Shown here piece by piece: positions 36,125 to 46,496 of a stretch of DNA of 64,000 nt. The stretch comes from Ornithodoros turicata (lineage: Eukaryota; Arthropoda; Arachnida; Ixodida; Argasidae): assembly GCF_037126465.1 (NCBI RefSeq), contig NC_088203.1, forward strand, positions 50,734,489 to 50,798,488, in the 5' to 3' direction. A program made the position numbers and the translations under genes. The notes under the pieces are model-generated. The model searched no databases and was not told the origin of the DNA. It worked only from the letters and a program-made list of their open reading frames with translations. Position 1 is the stretch's first letter, and each line of letters opens with the position of its first letter.

Positions 36125-36476
36125 GACTAGTCATGGGCTAAAGTACGTCTAAGGGCGGCTAAAGTAAGGTCCAGGAAATGTATAACTCTAGACTTGTCGC
36201 GAGAATGGAGGGATAAGATTGGTCTAGCCGCAGACTTCATGTATCTGACCAAGTTCCAGACATCTGGTCAAAAACGTGTCTAAATCTCAGCTAAGCGCAT
36301 AGACATTGGATGTCTAGGGCTAGATGGCTAGGTGGCGTAACGTTAGACGTGATATTTGACGTCTTGTGGACGGATAATTGACATTTGGTCTTGGACCTAG
36401 ACATTCTATAGACATTCCTTTTCTCTGTGTTTAGACATCATTTAGACGTCTACTAGACCATCATGTGCTGCCTGGG
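36125..36476 (-). repeat. Right subterminal TAGAC-rich repeat of the 13-kb block
   Basis: It is dense in GTCTAGAC, TAGACATT and GTCTAGGGC words, ending ACTAGACCATCATGTGCTGC and CCTGGG at 36471-36476. Confidence 0.65.
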
Positions 36477-37145
36477 AATTGTAAATGCCGTCGATCTCCC
36501 GCAACCGCATGATCTTCATTGCCGTATACAGCACGTGCTGAGGGTCTGCGTCGCGCCTATCGCTACGCCCGATGTGCATCGTATATCACGTCGTCTGTAC
36601 GACCTCCACCAGCAGTTTCGCCTCGCCGAGGTATATCGCCAGAATGCCCAACTCCTCGGCTTGGCGATCTTAAATTTATGTTAAAACGGCTCGATCGGTC
36701 AGGGGAGACGTCGAGGAATTAGTTTCGTCCCGTGCCACGGTGTGCTGATGGGCCTAGCTCATCTCCAACTCTGGCACACGATGAACATCCAATGGCTCGA
36801 CAGCTGCATCTTCAGTGCATTGCACATTCGCTGTGCTCAGGCCTGCGACTGGCCCGCCCAAGTCATGCTGTAACGTCGCCCAGTCGACTATGATACTGGT
36901 GTCTCTATACTGGGGCTCGTCAACCAAGTATCGCAGTCACACATTCACTGTGAATTTCCGTACGGAGCGGCTCAAGAACGATGAACTGGGCATGAATGTC
37001 CGCTTTCTATTCACATTTATGACCAAATCGCCGCACAATTGACGCGGCATACTCTGCACCATATTGTTAACGTCGACCGGAACATTTATAACCTGCCATC
37101 GATGCCGTACCTGCCTGTGCATCAAAATCGGCGTATCTGCATGTG
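36477..37145 (-). pseudogene. Helitron RepHel, upstream part
   Basis: The minus strand encodes the N-terminal half of a Helitron replicase. Near 37110-36960 it reads VRHRWQVINVPVDVNNMVQS, MPRQLCGDLVINVNRKRTF and SFLSRSVRKFTVNV, the conserved block preceding the Rep-like domain. Near 36910 it reads YLVDEPQYRDTSIIVDW. Near 36510 it reads MRLREIDGIYN, where it is cut by the CCCAGG end of the 13-kb block. Several frameshifts are present. The downstream half continues at 23377 on the same strand. The true start is not identified. Confidence 0.78.
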
Positions 37146-37905
37146 GGGCAGCCGCGGAAGCGTTGTTTTAAAATTTCAAATTGCGACGCGCTTAACGCGG
37201 CACTAGCGCCATCTCACTGCATGAATCATATATCCTTGAGCAGTGGATTTTTTTGCGCTACCCTACAATGTCTAAACGAACTGCGCATGCCACGCAGTTA
37301 CAGAGCGGTAAGCGTCACAAAGACGACATGTTTCTGTTACATGCAGTTTGACACGTGTACCCCTACTTACTGGAAAGATGTTTCACGTCAAAAGAAAGAG
37401 TTCATTTGTAGGGTGGTTTTCAGGACATTCCAGGACGTTAACACAGTATGCCCATTCCCCCTTCTCCCAGTCAAAAATTATGCCCTGTGAATAAAAATCG
37501 TCGCCACATACACGGTGTCCAAGCTAAGTGTGAACATATTTTTAAACATAGGGGTACACAGAGGGGTACTAATAAAACTTTAAACACAGGGGTACTAACA
37601 AAATCTGAGGCAGCCGACGAAGATGTAGGAAGTAGGAAAAGGGGGAGTTTACTAGTGGAAAGTTAAGGCGGATTCGTGCGGTGTAGTTAACTTTCGCTTC
37701 CGAGGAGAGCTGGCTGCACCGTCGCAAACTTGTTTACTTTGATTTGATTTTCTCCCGCGCTTTAAGGAAGTAATGTAATCGGCGCCAGCGTGCGGAACAT
37801 GCTAGCAAACGACAAATCCATTAATTTCATTCGCAGGGATCTGGAAAAATGCAGTAAGCCTGTTGAATTTGTTGATTGCAATCAATTCCCCGACTGTTAC
37901 TGTAG
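37146..37905. other. Intergenic/intronic stretch
   Basis: No gene was recognised. At 37510-37545, ACGGTGTCCAAGCTAAGTGT is a terminal motif whose inverse occurs at 47888-47920. At 37545-37600 a GGGGTACTAA/GGGGTACACA word repeats three times. Confidence 0.45.
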
Positions 37906-37910
37906 GGAAC

Positions 37911-38120
37911 TGTTGGTCATATTTTATTGCAATGTGTCGTTGCCAGGGGGCAGCACTTGCCGTTTTAGTTTTGTGCTCGCGGATCTCGAGACATGCCATC
38001 TCGTTTTTCTATTCTCGGCTCACTTTCGTTCTTGGCCTGTCTCATTAAACGAGCCTGATCCCCTCGACTCCGAGTCTGCGTCTCTGTTTGCTTCTACCGT
38101 CTTACGGCTCCTGCACAACA
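37911..38120 (+). repeat. Copia 5' LTR
   Basis: It begins TGTTGGTCATATTTTATTGC and ends CTGCACAACA (TG...CA). It is virtually identical to 41163-41372. Confidence 0.92.
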
Positions 38121-38136
38121 GGTTATGGGCCCAGGA
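38121..38136 (+). promoter_or_regulatory. Copia primer binding site (half-tRNA iMet)
   Basis: GGTTATGGGCCCAG directly follows the 5' LTR and is complementary to the anticodon stem-loop of initiator tRNA-Met. Copia-type elements are known to prime with a cleaved half of this tRNA. Confidence 0.82.
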
Positions 38137-38233
38137 CACCTAGGACTGTGACTCGACGACGACTGTCACTGGCCAAGCGCATCTTTGCGGAGAAGCAAGT
38201 GAGAAGTTGGGACCAGGGGAGCGGCGGAGAGAC

Positions 38234-39060
38234 ATGGCGCTCTCAGACGATGGCGCTCTCAGGATACCGAAACTGACTTCGGAAAACTATCACGCTTGGG
38301 CGATTAGAGCAAAAGCAGCGCTGGTGCAGAAGAGCTGTTGGGAGGCAGTGGACCCCGGCTACATAGACGCTGAGATGACTACTGACGAAAGGAGGACCAA
38401 CAACAAGGCCCTCACATTCCTCTTCCTCGTGGTTGAGGACAGTTACTTGGACGATATCGGGGCCTGTACCTCCGCCAAAGCCGCATGGGATATTCTGCGG
38501 GAGATCCATACGAAGTATGGTCTACTACATATCCTCCAACTTCTACGGGACTTCGTCAACGTGAGGAAGAAGCGCGAAGAACCGATGAAGGAGTATTTGA
38601 GCAGGCTAATGGGTTTGCACAGAAAACTCTCCAATGGAGGCTACGCATTTACGGACAAAGAAGTTGCCTTAGTGATGCTAATGGGTTTGCCAGAAGCTTA
38701 CGAACCCCTCATTCTCAAACTCGAGCAAGACGAAGCCACGCTCACAACTAAAGAGGTCAAGGCAAGGCTACTCGTCGAGGAAAAGAGAAAACAGAGGCGC
38801 GACGAAGAGCACGTTTCAGAGACGGACGAAGATGCGAAAGCTCTTGTGTCGAAAAGCAAGTTCAGACCCAGGTACGGAAAGACTAAGTACGACTCCAAGA
38901 CTGAGAGACCTTCTGAGCATACGCCCGGAGGACGCCGCGATGAGGCAAAACGTCATGTGAGATGCTTCGCGTGTGGAAGATTTGGGCATATCGCCAGGGA
39001 CTGTGAAGAAGGTGACCGTGATGACCATAGAAACCAGTCAAGAAAATTTCAACGCATCAC
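38234..39060 (+). CDS. gag: Copia Gag (UBN2-type capsid, zinc knuckle)
   Basis: Gag packages the element's RNA into virus-like particles. I chose the ATG at 38234 (MALSDDGALRIPKLTSENYH), because the N-terminal KLxxENYxxW box of copia Gag follows it at once; an in-frame ATG at 38207 is the alternative. The middle contains AWDILREIHTKYG and LMGLPEAYEPLILKLEQ, typical of the UBN2 region. A CCHC knuckle, CFACGRFGHIARDC, lies near 38966. The frame continues out of register to 39337, while the protease frame begins in another register near 39050. A single-base indel therefore separates gag from pol, which copia elements normally keep in one frame. Confidence 0.87.
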
Positions 39061-39985
39061 GGGCGAAGAAGGCATCCCACAGGGCGCTATCCGCGAAGAA
39101 ATCAGGCATGAAGGAAAGTTATATATGGTACTTAGACAGCGGAGCCACAGACCACATGACATCGGACAGGACGAAGCTCACAGGATTCCAGGAATACTCA
39201 TCAGTAGTAGAAGCCGCCAACAAAGAGGCGATGAAAATTCTAGGCAAGGGCGAGGCGACCTTCAAGCTCCCAAAGGAATGTGGTGGAACAGTGGTCACAC
39301 TGAAAGATGTGCTGTATGTACCGGATCTGGACGGTAACCTCCTATCCGTCGGAAGGATTGAAGAACGTGGGTATAAGGCCACATTCAATCAGGGAAGCTG
39401 TGAGGTGAGAGACCAGAACAATGAACTCATTGCATCCGCATCACGGAAGGGAAGTTTATACCGAGTAGAGGAAGAGAGGTCTGTGCTGAAGCTAGCCAAA
39501 GCGGCAGACTACGCACTATGGCACCGTCGACTAGGACACCTTCACCAAGAAGCCGTGCAAGAACTTTGCCGAGAAGTTCTGCATAGAGACGAAATATGCT
39601 CCACGTGCGTGCAGGGAAAGCAGCGAAGAAAGAGCTTCATATCCAGCAGCGGTTCTTCGTCTCGTACTGGAGTGCCATTGGAGCTCATTCATTCGGACGT
39701 CGTGGGGAACATCACTCCAATGTCCATAGGAGGGTCTAACTACTTCGTGACGTTTATCGACGATTTTTCGAGGTACGCAGTGGTATATCCGATGAAGAGC
39801 AAAAATGAGGTGTTGGAGAAGTTCGACGAGTACCGACGAATGGTAGAAAATCTCCACGGAACCACCATCAAAGTCCTTCGCAGTGACAACGGTGGAGAGT
39901 ATACGGGGAAGCAATTCTGCTAATACCTGGTGAAACACGGCACTCGACGACAGCTCACCGTGCCTGGAACACCACAGCAGAACCA
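39040..39985 (+). pseudogene. pol: Copia Pol, protease and integrase part
   Basis: The aspartic protease WYLDSGATDHMTS lies near 39123. The GAG-pre-integrase zinc region ALWHRRLGHLH ... CSTCVQGKQ lies at 39517-39620. The integrase core LELIHSDVVGN...FVTFIDDFSRYAVVYP...VLRSDNGGEYTGKQF (two of the D,D,E residues) lies at 39680-39920. An in-frame TAA at 39921 follows KQFC, after which the frame still reads TVPGTPQQN. Sequence identity with integrase ends there, at the inversion breakpoint near 39980, so the catalytic Glu region and C-terminus are missing. Confidence 0.85.
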
Positions 39986-40835
39986 CCAACACTCCCCCTC
40001 AATGAGTCGTCGCTACCTTCAGCCCACACGCAAGAGTTCATGTAGTCCAAGACGTTCACAATGATGATGAGTTTTCTTGCCAGTTAGAGCCTTTGTCATG
40101 ATGTCCGCACAATTCTCAGATGAGCTGACATACTCTAGGCGTATCTTCCCTTCATCAATCTTTTCTCGCAGGAAAAAGTGCCGGAGCTCAATATGTTTGT
40201 TCCGCTCTGATGTTATTTGGTTTGTCGCAACGGAAATAGCTCCCTGGTTGTCGACGAACAATGGCTGCGGCTCTTCCACGCACTCGCGGGCGCCCAGTTC
40301 TTCCGTGAAGTGCTGGAGCCACAGGAGTTCTTTGGCTGCATGACACATGGCGATATATTCAGCTTCGACCGTCGATAAAGCAGTTGATCTCTGCTTTTTG
40401 CTGCTCCACGTTATTGCTGCTCCTGCGAGCGTGAACACATATCCGCTGAAGGATCGCCGGTCAACTCTGTCAGCAGCCCAGTCAGCATCGCAAAAAGATT
40501 TCACGCGACTGCCGGTTTTCGTGAAGGTTAAGGCATATCCCTTGGTTTGCTTAACATAGCGCATAACGTGCTTCAAGCCATTCCAGTGTTCCTCTGTGGG
40601 ATTTTCGTTGAACTGGCTCATGTACGCGGCGGCGAATGCGAGGTCAGGTCTTGTACCTCCAGCCAGGTAGAGCAATCCTCCTACTGCTTGGCGGTACTTA
40701 TGAGTAACTGTGTTGCTATCTCGCCCTTCCTTCATGGGCTTCTGGAATCGCATTCCAGCATCCAAGGGCGACGAAGCACCTTCAGCATCTTTCAATTCAC
40801 AATTGTCCACCATCTCTTCAGCGTATGCCTTCTGA
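39980..40835 (-). pseudogene. Copia RNase H region in inverted orientation
   Basis: The minus strand carries the RT/RNase H end of the same element, open from about 40843 to 40019. It reads GLLYLAGGTRPDLAFAAAYM, FCDADWAADRVDRRSFSGY, STVEAEYIAMCHAAKELLWL and ADIMTKALTGKK, which includes the RNase H catalytic acids. It runs through the polypurine tract and the first seven bases of the LTR (39978-39992). The terminal 110 bases are repeated in direct orientation at 41053-41169. Head-to-head joining with RT at about 40835 is abrupt. Confidence 0.87.
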
Positions 40836-41161
40836 GGAAGCACTGTCTATGCCGGATAGTTCGGAGTGGCGGACGGCAATTGAGGAAGAGCTGGGCAATC
40901 TAAAACGCAATGGGACCTGGGAGGTTGTACCAAGACCAAGCGACAGACGAGTCGTAAAATGTAAATGGATATTTCGTAAGAAACATGACAAGAATGGCGA
41001 CTTGGAGAGGCATAAGGCGCGACTTGTTGCCTGCGGCTATTCCCAAGTAGCATCATGACAAAGGCTCTAACGGGCAAGAAAACTCATCATCATTGTGAAC
41101 GTCTTGGACTACATGAACTCTTGCGTGTGGGCTGAAGGTAGCGACGACTCATTGAGGGGGA
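40836..41161 (+). pseudogene. Copia RT start fused to the RNase H tail
   Basis: The segment 40836-41050 encodes the first part of copia RT, EWRTAIEEELGNLKRNGTW and VKCKWIFRKKHDKNG ... KARLVACGYSQV. At 41050 it is joined by deletion to the last codons of RNase H (IMTKALTGKKTHHHCERLGL to the stop near 41137). The RT catalytic box (YVDD) is absent from the whole element. A purine run, GAGGGGGAG, at 41154-41162 is the polypurine tract. Confidence 0.85.
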
Positions 41162-41162
41162 G

Positions 41163-41372
41163 TGTTGGTCATATTTTATTGCAATGTGTCGTTGCCAGGG
41201 GGCAGCACTTGCCGTTTTAGTTTTGTGCTCGCGGATCTCGAGACACGCCATCTCGTTTTTCTATTCTCGGCTCACTTTCGTTCTTGGCCTGTCTCATTAA
41301 ACGAGCCTGATCCCCTCGACTCCGAGTCTGCGTCCCTGTTTGCTTCTACCGTCTTACGGCTCCTGCACAACA
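41163..41372 (+). repeat. Copia 3' LTR
   Basis: It begins TGTTGGTCAT and ends GCACAACA, followed by the target duplication GGAAC. Confidence 0.92.
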
Positions 41373-41484
41373 GGAACGACAATATGTTAGCCCAAATATC
41401 GCGGGCCTGCGTGCAAAGAGAAGCGATTTTGTTGCACCTCCCATAGACTCCCATGTATTGAAAATCTGATAAACTTTAATTCGC

Positions 41485-42010
41485 CAAAAATCTGTGTATC
41501 GCGTTAGGCCTTCAAAAAATGTCATTCCCTAGATAAACTCGAGGGGAACACGACTGCACCTGTTTCGTTTAGAAATTTAACTAGGTTTACGAGAGCGCTG
41601 GGAACAAAAATCCCCTTAGGCTTTCTTAAGAAGGGAGGCTGCCTTAAGCGAGAAGTCAACGTTGCGGCAGAAGCTCCGCCTTCGTCAGGAGTGAAGAATG
41701 ACAAATGACACTTGGAGTTTTATACAATGCTACAATGACGTCACAATCGGTGGGTCCCGCCACCTGGCGGCCGTCAGCAGTTCAGGTAGAAGGAAGTGGT
41801 TGAGTCATGTCCGGTGGAGAGGTCATCGCCCGGGAGTCATGATGAAATCAATGGGCTGTGAACTGTTGTTCTGCAAAGAAAAAGGGAACAAGGAGCAGTA
41901 CACTATCTAAGCACATAAGTTTCTTATTGTTGATAGCACACCAGGGTCCTCGTTTATGATAGATTGGAATTTGTAGATAAGGTAAGATTCGCGCTGTTCT
42001 CGGCACCGTT
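41485..42010 (-). mobile_element. Penelope-like element, 3' end and tail
   Basis: On the minus strand the end of a GIY-YIG endonuclease frame is visible at 42005-41930 (CREQRESYLIYKFQSIINED followed by PGVLS). It aligns with the same region of the PLE at 30-110. Downstream comes a non-coding tail to about 41485 with a hammerhead-like motif. The rest of the element is absent. From 42050 to 42100 a 35-base piece of the same coding end recurs in inverted orientation. Confidence 0.72.
41655..41690 (-). ncRNA. Hammerhead-ribozyme-like motif in PLE tail
   Basis: The minus strand reads CTGACGA, then a 6-bp helix GGCGGA-GCT-TCTGCC, then GCAACGTTGAC. This is the order CUGANGA - stem II - GAAA - tiny stem III found in the minimal hammerhead ribozymes of Penelope-like elements. 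The invariant GAAA is GCAA here, so this copy is probably inactive. The short palindrome AACGTT fits the very short stem III that needs dimer formation. Confidence 0.45.
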
Positions 42011-42119
42011 TGGAACTCAAGTTTGTTTCAAGGACAAAAATTGAAACATGGAAACTTCATTTCCGACCGGTGCCGATAACAGCACGAATCTTATACAATT
42101 TCTGTTTCCATTAATCTTT

Positions 42120-42471
42120 TTCCTGGACCTGGGCGGATAGTGTGCTCTTTCCCCCTCTCACATTAGGGATGAAGGAAACACACGTCTCCGAAGACGCGCA
42201 ATGAAGAATGTAAAGAAGAAACCGGTGTTCCTTCACGAATTTTTTCAGACGATCTACCGAACGGATCTTTGTTCTGAAAACGGCTACGATATCAGGTGAC
42301 CGAAAGGAACAGAGGTTCTCATTGGGACAGCTTCGTAGATTTTTATAATTAAAAACTTAATTATTGAAAGTTAATTGTTGCTAATGTCCTGCTAAGGGGT
42401 GCTCTTCAGCGTATGCTATACTGCAATTGATTTCATATCTGAAAAAGTGATATATATATATATATACATAT
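42120..42471. other. Stretch before the gypsy element
   Basis: It contains TTAATTATTGAAAGTTAATT near 42358, similar to a patch near 9165, and a TA run (42450-42466) into which the gypsy element inserted. No gene was recognised. Confidence 0.5.
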
Positions 42472-42635
42472 TGTAACGTAGTCAAAGTTACCAGTAGTTT
42501 ATTCAGACCACTTAAACCGTCCAGTGCTGGCTACAGACTGTCCTGATGTCCTTCTCCCCCTCTTCCTCTTCACCTCGGTGCCACTTCTTTCTTTTCCGCC
42601 ACCTGACGGGTACGCGGCAACACACTTCCGCCACA
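42472..42635 (-). repeat. Gypsy 3' LTR
   Basis: On the + strand it runs from TGTAACGTAGTCAAAGTTAC to CACTTCCGCCACA, and is nearly identical to 47711-47873. Confidence 0.92.
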
Positions 42636-42738
42636 TGGCGGCGCCAAGGAAGACAACGTCCCGGTGTCTATATGTACAATCCATGAAAAGAGCTATTTAC
42701 ACAATGAGTATTTACATGCGGTGAAAGAAGTGGGGCAC

Positions 42739-45700
42739 CTAACTCTGGACGAAGTCCGCAACAGGTTCCAGATAAGGTTTGAGTTTTTCAACGTGAACAA
42801 GATCTGTCCCTCTGCCGTCGCTGTACTCGATCTCGTACACGACCGGGGACACCCTTGACAAGATGCGGTGTGGTCCCTCGAAAAGAATTGTCTTCTTCAG
42901 CCCAGTTGGCGGAGTCCTCAGCAACACTAATTGGCCCTTTTCGAAAGAAACCTCACGGTGACGCTTGTCGAAGAGTCGCTTTTGCTTCTGCTGAGCCAAC
43001 TTCATATGCTTCGAAGCCAACTTCCGAGCTTCCGCCAGATTGGATCGGACGACGGCAGCATAATCGGACGCTTGCTCCAGATCAACGAGCTGCCTGCGAC
43101 TGTAGATGACGTCTAGAGGAAGCACGGCATCCCGGCCGTACACTAAGTAGAATGGAGTCTGACGCACAGTGTCCTGGTAGCCGGTGTTGTAGCAGAGCAC
43201 GACGTACGGCAGTATATCAGGCCACTTTTCTGCGGTCTCCGCCTCCAACATACGGATCATAGTCTTGAGTGTCTTGTTGGCTCTCTCAACTAAACCGTTG
43301 CCTGCCGGGTGATAAGCGGTAGTCGGTGAGTGACGAATCCCACGATGTTCAAGGTACTTCTCTGTGGACCTGGCCATCCTTTGTGTTCCCCGGTCGGTTA
43401 TAAGCACCATTGGGCAGCCGTGCTTCAGAATGATGCGACGCTCGATGAACTTCTGGATCGTCCTCGCCTCAATGTTCGTGACCGCCTTTGCTTCGACAAA
43501 CTTCGTGAGGTAGTCAATGGCGACGATGATGTGTCTGCATCGACGAGCCGCTTGCAGTGGACCTACGATGTCAAGCCCGACTGTGTGGAATGCGGTGTCC
43601 ACATTCACAGGCTGGAGCAGACCGAAAGGAGCCGACGACGTAACCTTCATCCTCTGACATAAGTCACAGCTCTGAACGAAGCGCTTGACGTCGTTGTACA
43701 TCTTCGGCCAGAAGTACTTTTCACGAACACGCTCAAACGAGCGGCGAATGCCCATGTGACCACCGAACCTCCCACTGTGGAACTCGTGTAGGACCTCAGA
43801 CCGCTTACTGCTTGGAAGACACAAAAGGAACCGTTGGTGGAGAGGGCCGGCATCTTTCTTGTATAGGACGCCGTCGAACAAGACGTATCTCTTGCTAACT
43901 CTCTTCTGCACCTTTTTGGTACCTATCTTCTGTGCAAGAATGTCGAGGTATTGCTTGCAAAATGGATCGCTTTGCTGATGATGCTTGATTTCGGTTGATG
44001 TAACCTGCATTATCTCACAGGAAACAGCAAGGATAACATCTTTTGTTTCAGGCGCTGAAGGTGGAGTGCGCGACAGGCAATCTGGACCTTTGTGAGACGC
44101 TCCAGACTTGTAAACAACCTCGAAGTCGTACTCTTGGAGCGCCAATGACCATCGTAACAGCCTTTGGTTCCCCTCCTTGTAGCGAAGGACCCAACATAGG
44201 GCATGATGGTCCGTAACTACTTGGAATTTTCTCCCAGCGAGGAATGGACGTAGCTGGTCGAGTGCCCATTTAACAGCAAGCGCTTTCAACTCTGTAGATG
44301 CATAGTTTTCCTCTGCGGAGTGAAGGGAACGGCTTAAGTAGATGACCGGGCGAAACTCTCCACTTTCATCTTCTTGCAAAAGAATTGCCCCGAGGCCCTG
44401 GTACGATGCGTCCGTGTGAACTTGTACCGCGAACCGAGGATCCTCAGAGAAGTGCTTCAGGACGGGCGGTTCACACAGCGCCTCTTTGAGCTCCATGAAG
44501 GCTCGATCCTGCTCATTTCCCCATTGAAACGGTATGTTCTTCCTCAACAGTCGACCCAATGGGGCTGCGATTGCGCTGTGATTGGGAATGAACTTCCTGA
44601 AGTAAGAGGTTAAACCCAAGAATGATTGAAGTTCGGAGACGTTGCGGGCTGCAGGAAACGAGGCTACTGCTTCGAGCTTCGCAGGGTCCGGCAGAATACC
44701 ATCCTCTTGAACTGTGTGGCCCAGGTACGCGACGGAAGAGCAGAAGAAATAGCACTTCTTTGGTTTGAATTTGAGGTCTGCCTTGATAAAGCGGTCGAAT
44801 ACTTACTGGAGGTCTTGGATGTGCTGCAGAAAAGTCTTGCTATACACTATGCAGTCGTCCATGTATACTAGGGCACTGCGGTACTTTATCCCAGCAATGA
44901 CGTTGTCGAGGGTCCGTTGGCAAGTAGATGGCGCGCCTTTCAACCCAAAAGGCATGCGAAGGTACTCATACAGGCCCCACTGCGTTACGAATGCAGTTTT
45001 CGGGGTATCTTCAGGGTTCATCTGAATTTGGTGAAATCCAGAGTGCAAATCTAGGGTTGAGAAAAATTTGCTTCCGCTCAGAGCAGCCAAGGCGTCGTCT
45101 ATCCTTGGAAGCGGGTACACGTCGTTCTCAGTCAATGCGTTGAGCTTGCGGTAATCAACGCACATTCTGGTGGTGCCATCTTTCTTCTTTACAAGGACAA
45201 GAGGTGATGCCCAAGGACTTCTAGAAGGCTTAATAATGTTGGCATCCAATAAGTCCTTGATCATGGCCTTAACCAGATCTCGCTGGGCCGGCGACAACCT
45301 CCTAGGACGCTGGGAAACTGGACGGATGTCCCACGTTGGCACGAAGTGGTGTCCGAGCTTGCAATGGCCCAAATCTGAAGGATGAGTTGCAAAGGCGGCT
45401 GCATTATCGAGTAACAGCGACTTGACGGTTTCCAGTTCCCCACTTGAGAGGGATGTCCCGACATTGTAGATCATGTCTTTGACTTTGATCTCCTGGTGAG
45501 ACGAACGAACAATTGGCTGGCGGTCAGAGTCTTCCGACGATTCCAGATTGCGAGCTCTGTCAATCAACTCTCTGTCCTCTTTGCTCAGTTCAATTTCTTC
45601 GGTGCACAGAACTCTGTCAGCCAGGCCCAGGGAGGCTCCTTCCTCTATCCGAGCTGGTCGAAGCGTTGCGTTAGTACAAAGGACTTTAAACGTGCCTTCC

Positions 45701-46496
45701 GTGGCCTGGACGCATGAGGGCTCCATATGAAGAAGGAAGCGATCGTGGAGTGTCGCAGAGCCGATGACCTCGTAGAAGTCTTGCTTAAGGATCCCCGTAG
45801 ATTATCGAAGCGGACTTCGACGAACTTCCGAGTCAAAGGCGGAACTACCTGAGAACGCACCGCGCGAATTTTCTCTGATCTGGTAGACTGTACGGCGAAC
45901 GAGTTTGTAGCCCAATTTATGACTGCCTTGGAAGATTTCAAGAAGTCATCGCCAAGAATCAGCCTGTCGTCTTCTAGATGGGGGACGATGATGAACCTCT
46001 GTTGAAACTCTTCACCATCTACTTCAACTTGAGTCAGTACTTCCCCTAAATTGACGAGGTCAATGCCGTTTGCGCGAACCAAACGGACTTGAGAAGGCTG
46101 AGGTGTAAGTCCAAGGTCCGACGCCAACTTGCAGTTCATTAGGCTCTTCGTAGATCCCGAGTCGAGGACTGCTGTGAGATGCTGTTGCAAAACTTTTACA
46201 TCTACTTTTTTTGTACCCGCTGGTTCTTTACAGCTAACACGCTGAGCTACTGATGACTCCCCGCAGGTATAGGAGGCATCAGTCTTCAGTTTCCCTGACG
46301 TTTCGATGGCAATAGAGGAGACACCAGGAACCTCTCCTGCCAGTCGAGAAATTGCCGAGACAACGGTTCCGGGCACCTGGTGACGAAGTGTCCCTGCTTC
46401 TTGCAGTTCAAACAAATCTTCAATACGTTGGACTGGTTCCTTGACGGGGACGCCTCCGAACTTGAAACAACAGAGCGAGTTTTCTGGCGAGAACAC
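42739..46496 (-). pseudogene. pol: Gypsy Pol (PR-RT-RNase H-IN), lightly damaged
   Basis: It codes for the enzymes that copy the element's RNA and insert the DNA. The protease is AVLDSGSTKSLMN near 46165. The RT has SPWASPLVLVKKKDGTTRMC and the catalytic SALVYMDDCIVYS near 44860. The RNase H has VHTDASYQGLGAILL, STELKALAVKWAL and VVTDHHAL (44430-44190). The integrase zinc finger is H-x-H...CDLCQRM near 43670, and the core D,D,E is in GLDIVGPL, VLITDRGTQ and NGLVERANK (43590-43265). Damage is a single-base frameshift near 45795 between the protease and RT frames, and one in-frame TAA at 44803. Everything downstream of that stop stays in register to 42739, so most domains remain intact. The C-terminus (GPHRILSRVSPVVYEIEYSD) matches the usual end of gypsy integrases. 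Confidence 0.9.

Larger units (their letters stand above)
23378..36476. mobile_element. 13.1-kb block with inverted CCCAGG-ends, splitting a Helitron
   Basis: The left end CCCAGGGAACACATGG and, read inward, the right end CCCAGGCAGCACATGATGG are inverted copies. Both continue with GTCTAGTAGAC and a region full of TAGAC/GTCTA words (23378-23560 and 36125-36476). Helitron coding stops at 36477 and resumes at 23377 in the same orientation and protein order, which is what a single large insertion would leave. I see no clear target duplication. The block contains two mariners, a truncated mariner, SINEs, a motif-rich MITE and a P2X7-C-like pseudogene. No transposase belonging to these ends was recognised. 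Confidence 0.6.
37906..41377 (+). mobile_element. Ty1/copia LTR retrotransposon with internal inversion
   Basis: A complete LTR-bounded element: 210-bp LTRs at both ends, a perfect 5-bp target duplication GGAAC (37906-37910 and 41373-41377), primer binding site, gag, protease, integrase, RT start, RNase H and polypurine tract. The LTRs differ at about two positions in 210, so the insertion is young. Internally, the RNase H part lies in inverted orientation and the RT core is deleted. The element cannot move alone, but its intact ends show that it inserted as one unit. Confidence 0.9.

Noticed and set aside
42535..42560. CTGATG in the gypsy LTR as a hammerhead core
   Set aside because: CTGATG is followed by TCC rather than A, and there is no GAAA partner or stem II.
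42739..43110. env gene in the gypsy element
   Set aside because: The frame ends with the integrase C-terminus, and only about 100 bases separate its stop from the LTR. There is no room for env.
43330..43662. 110-codon + ORF inside the gypsy element
   Set aside because: It is an antisense shadow of the integrase frame.
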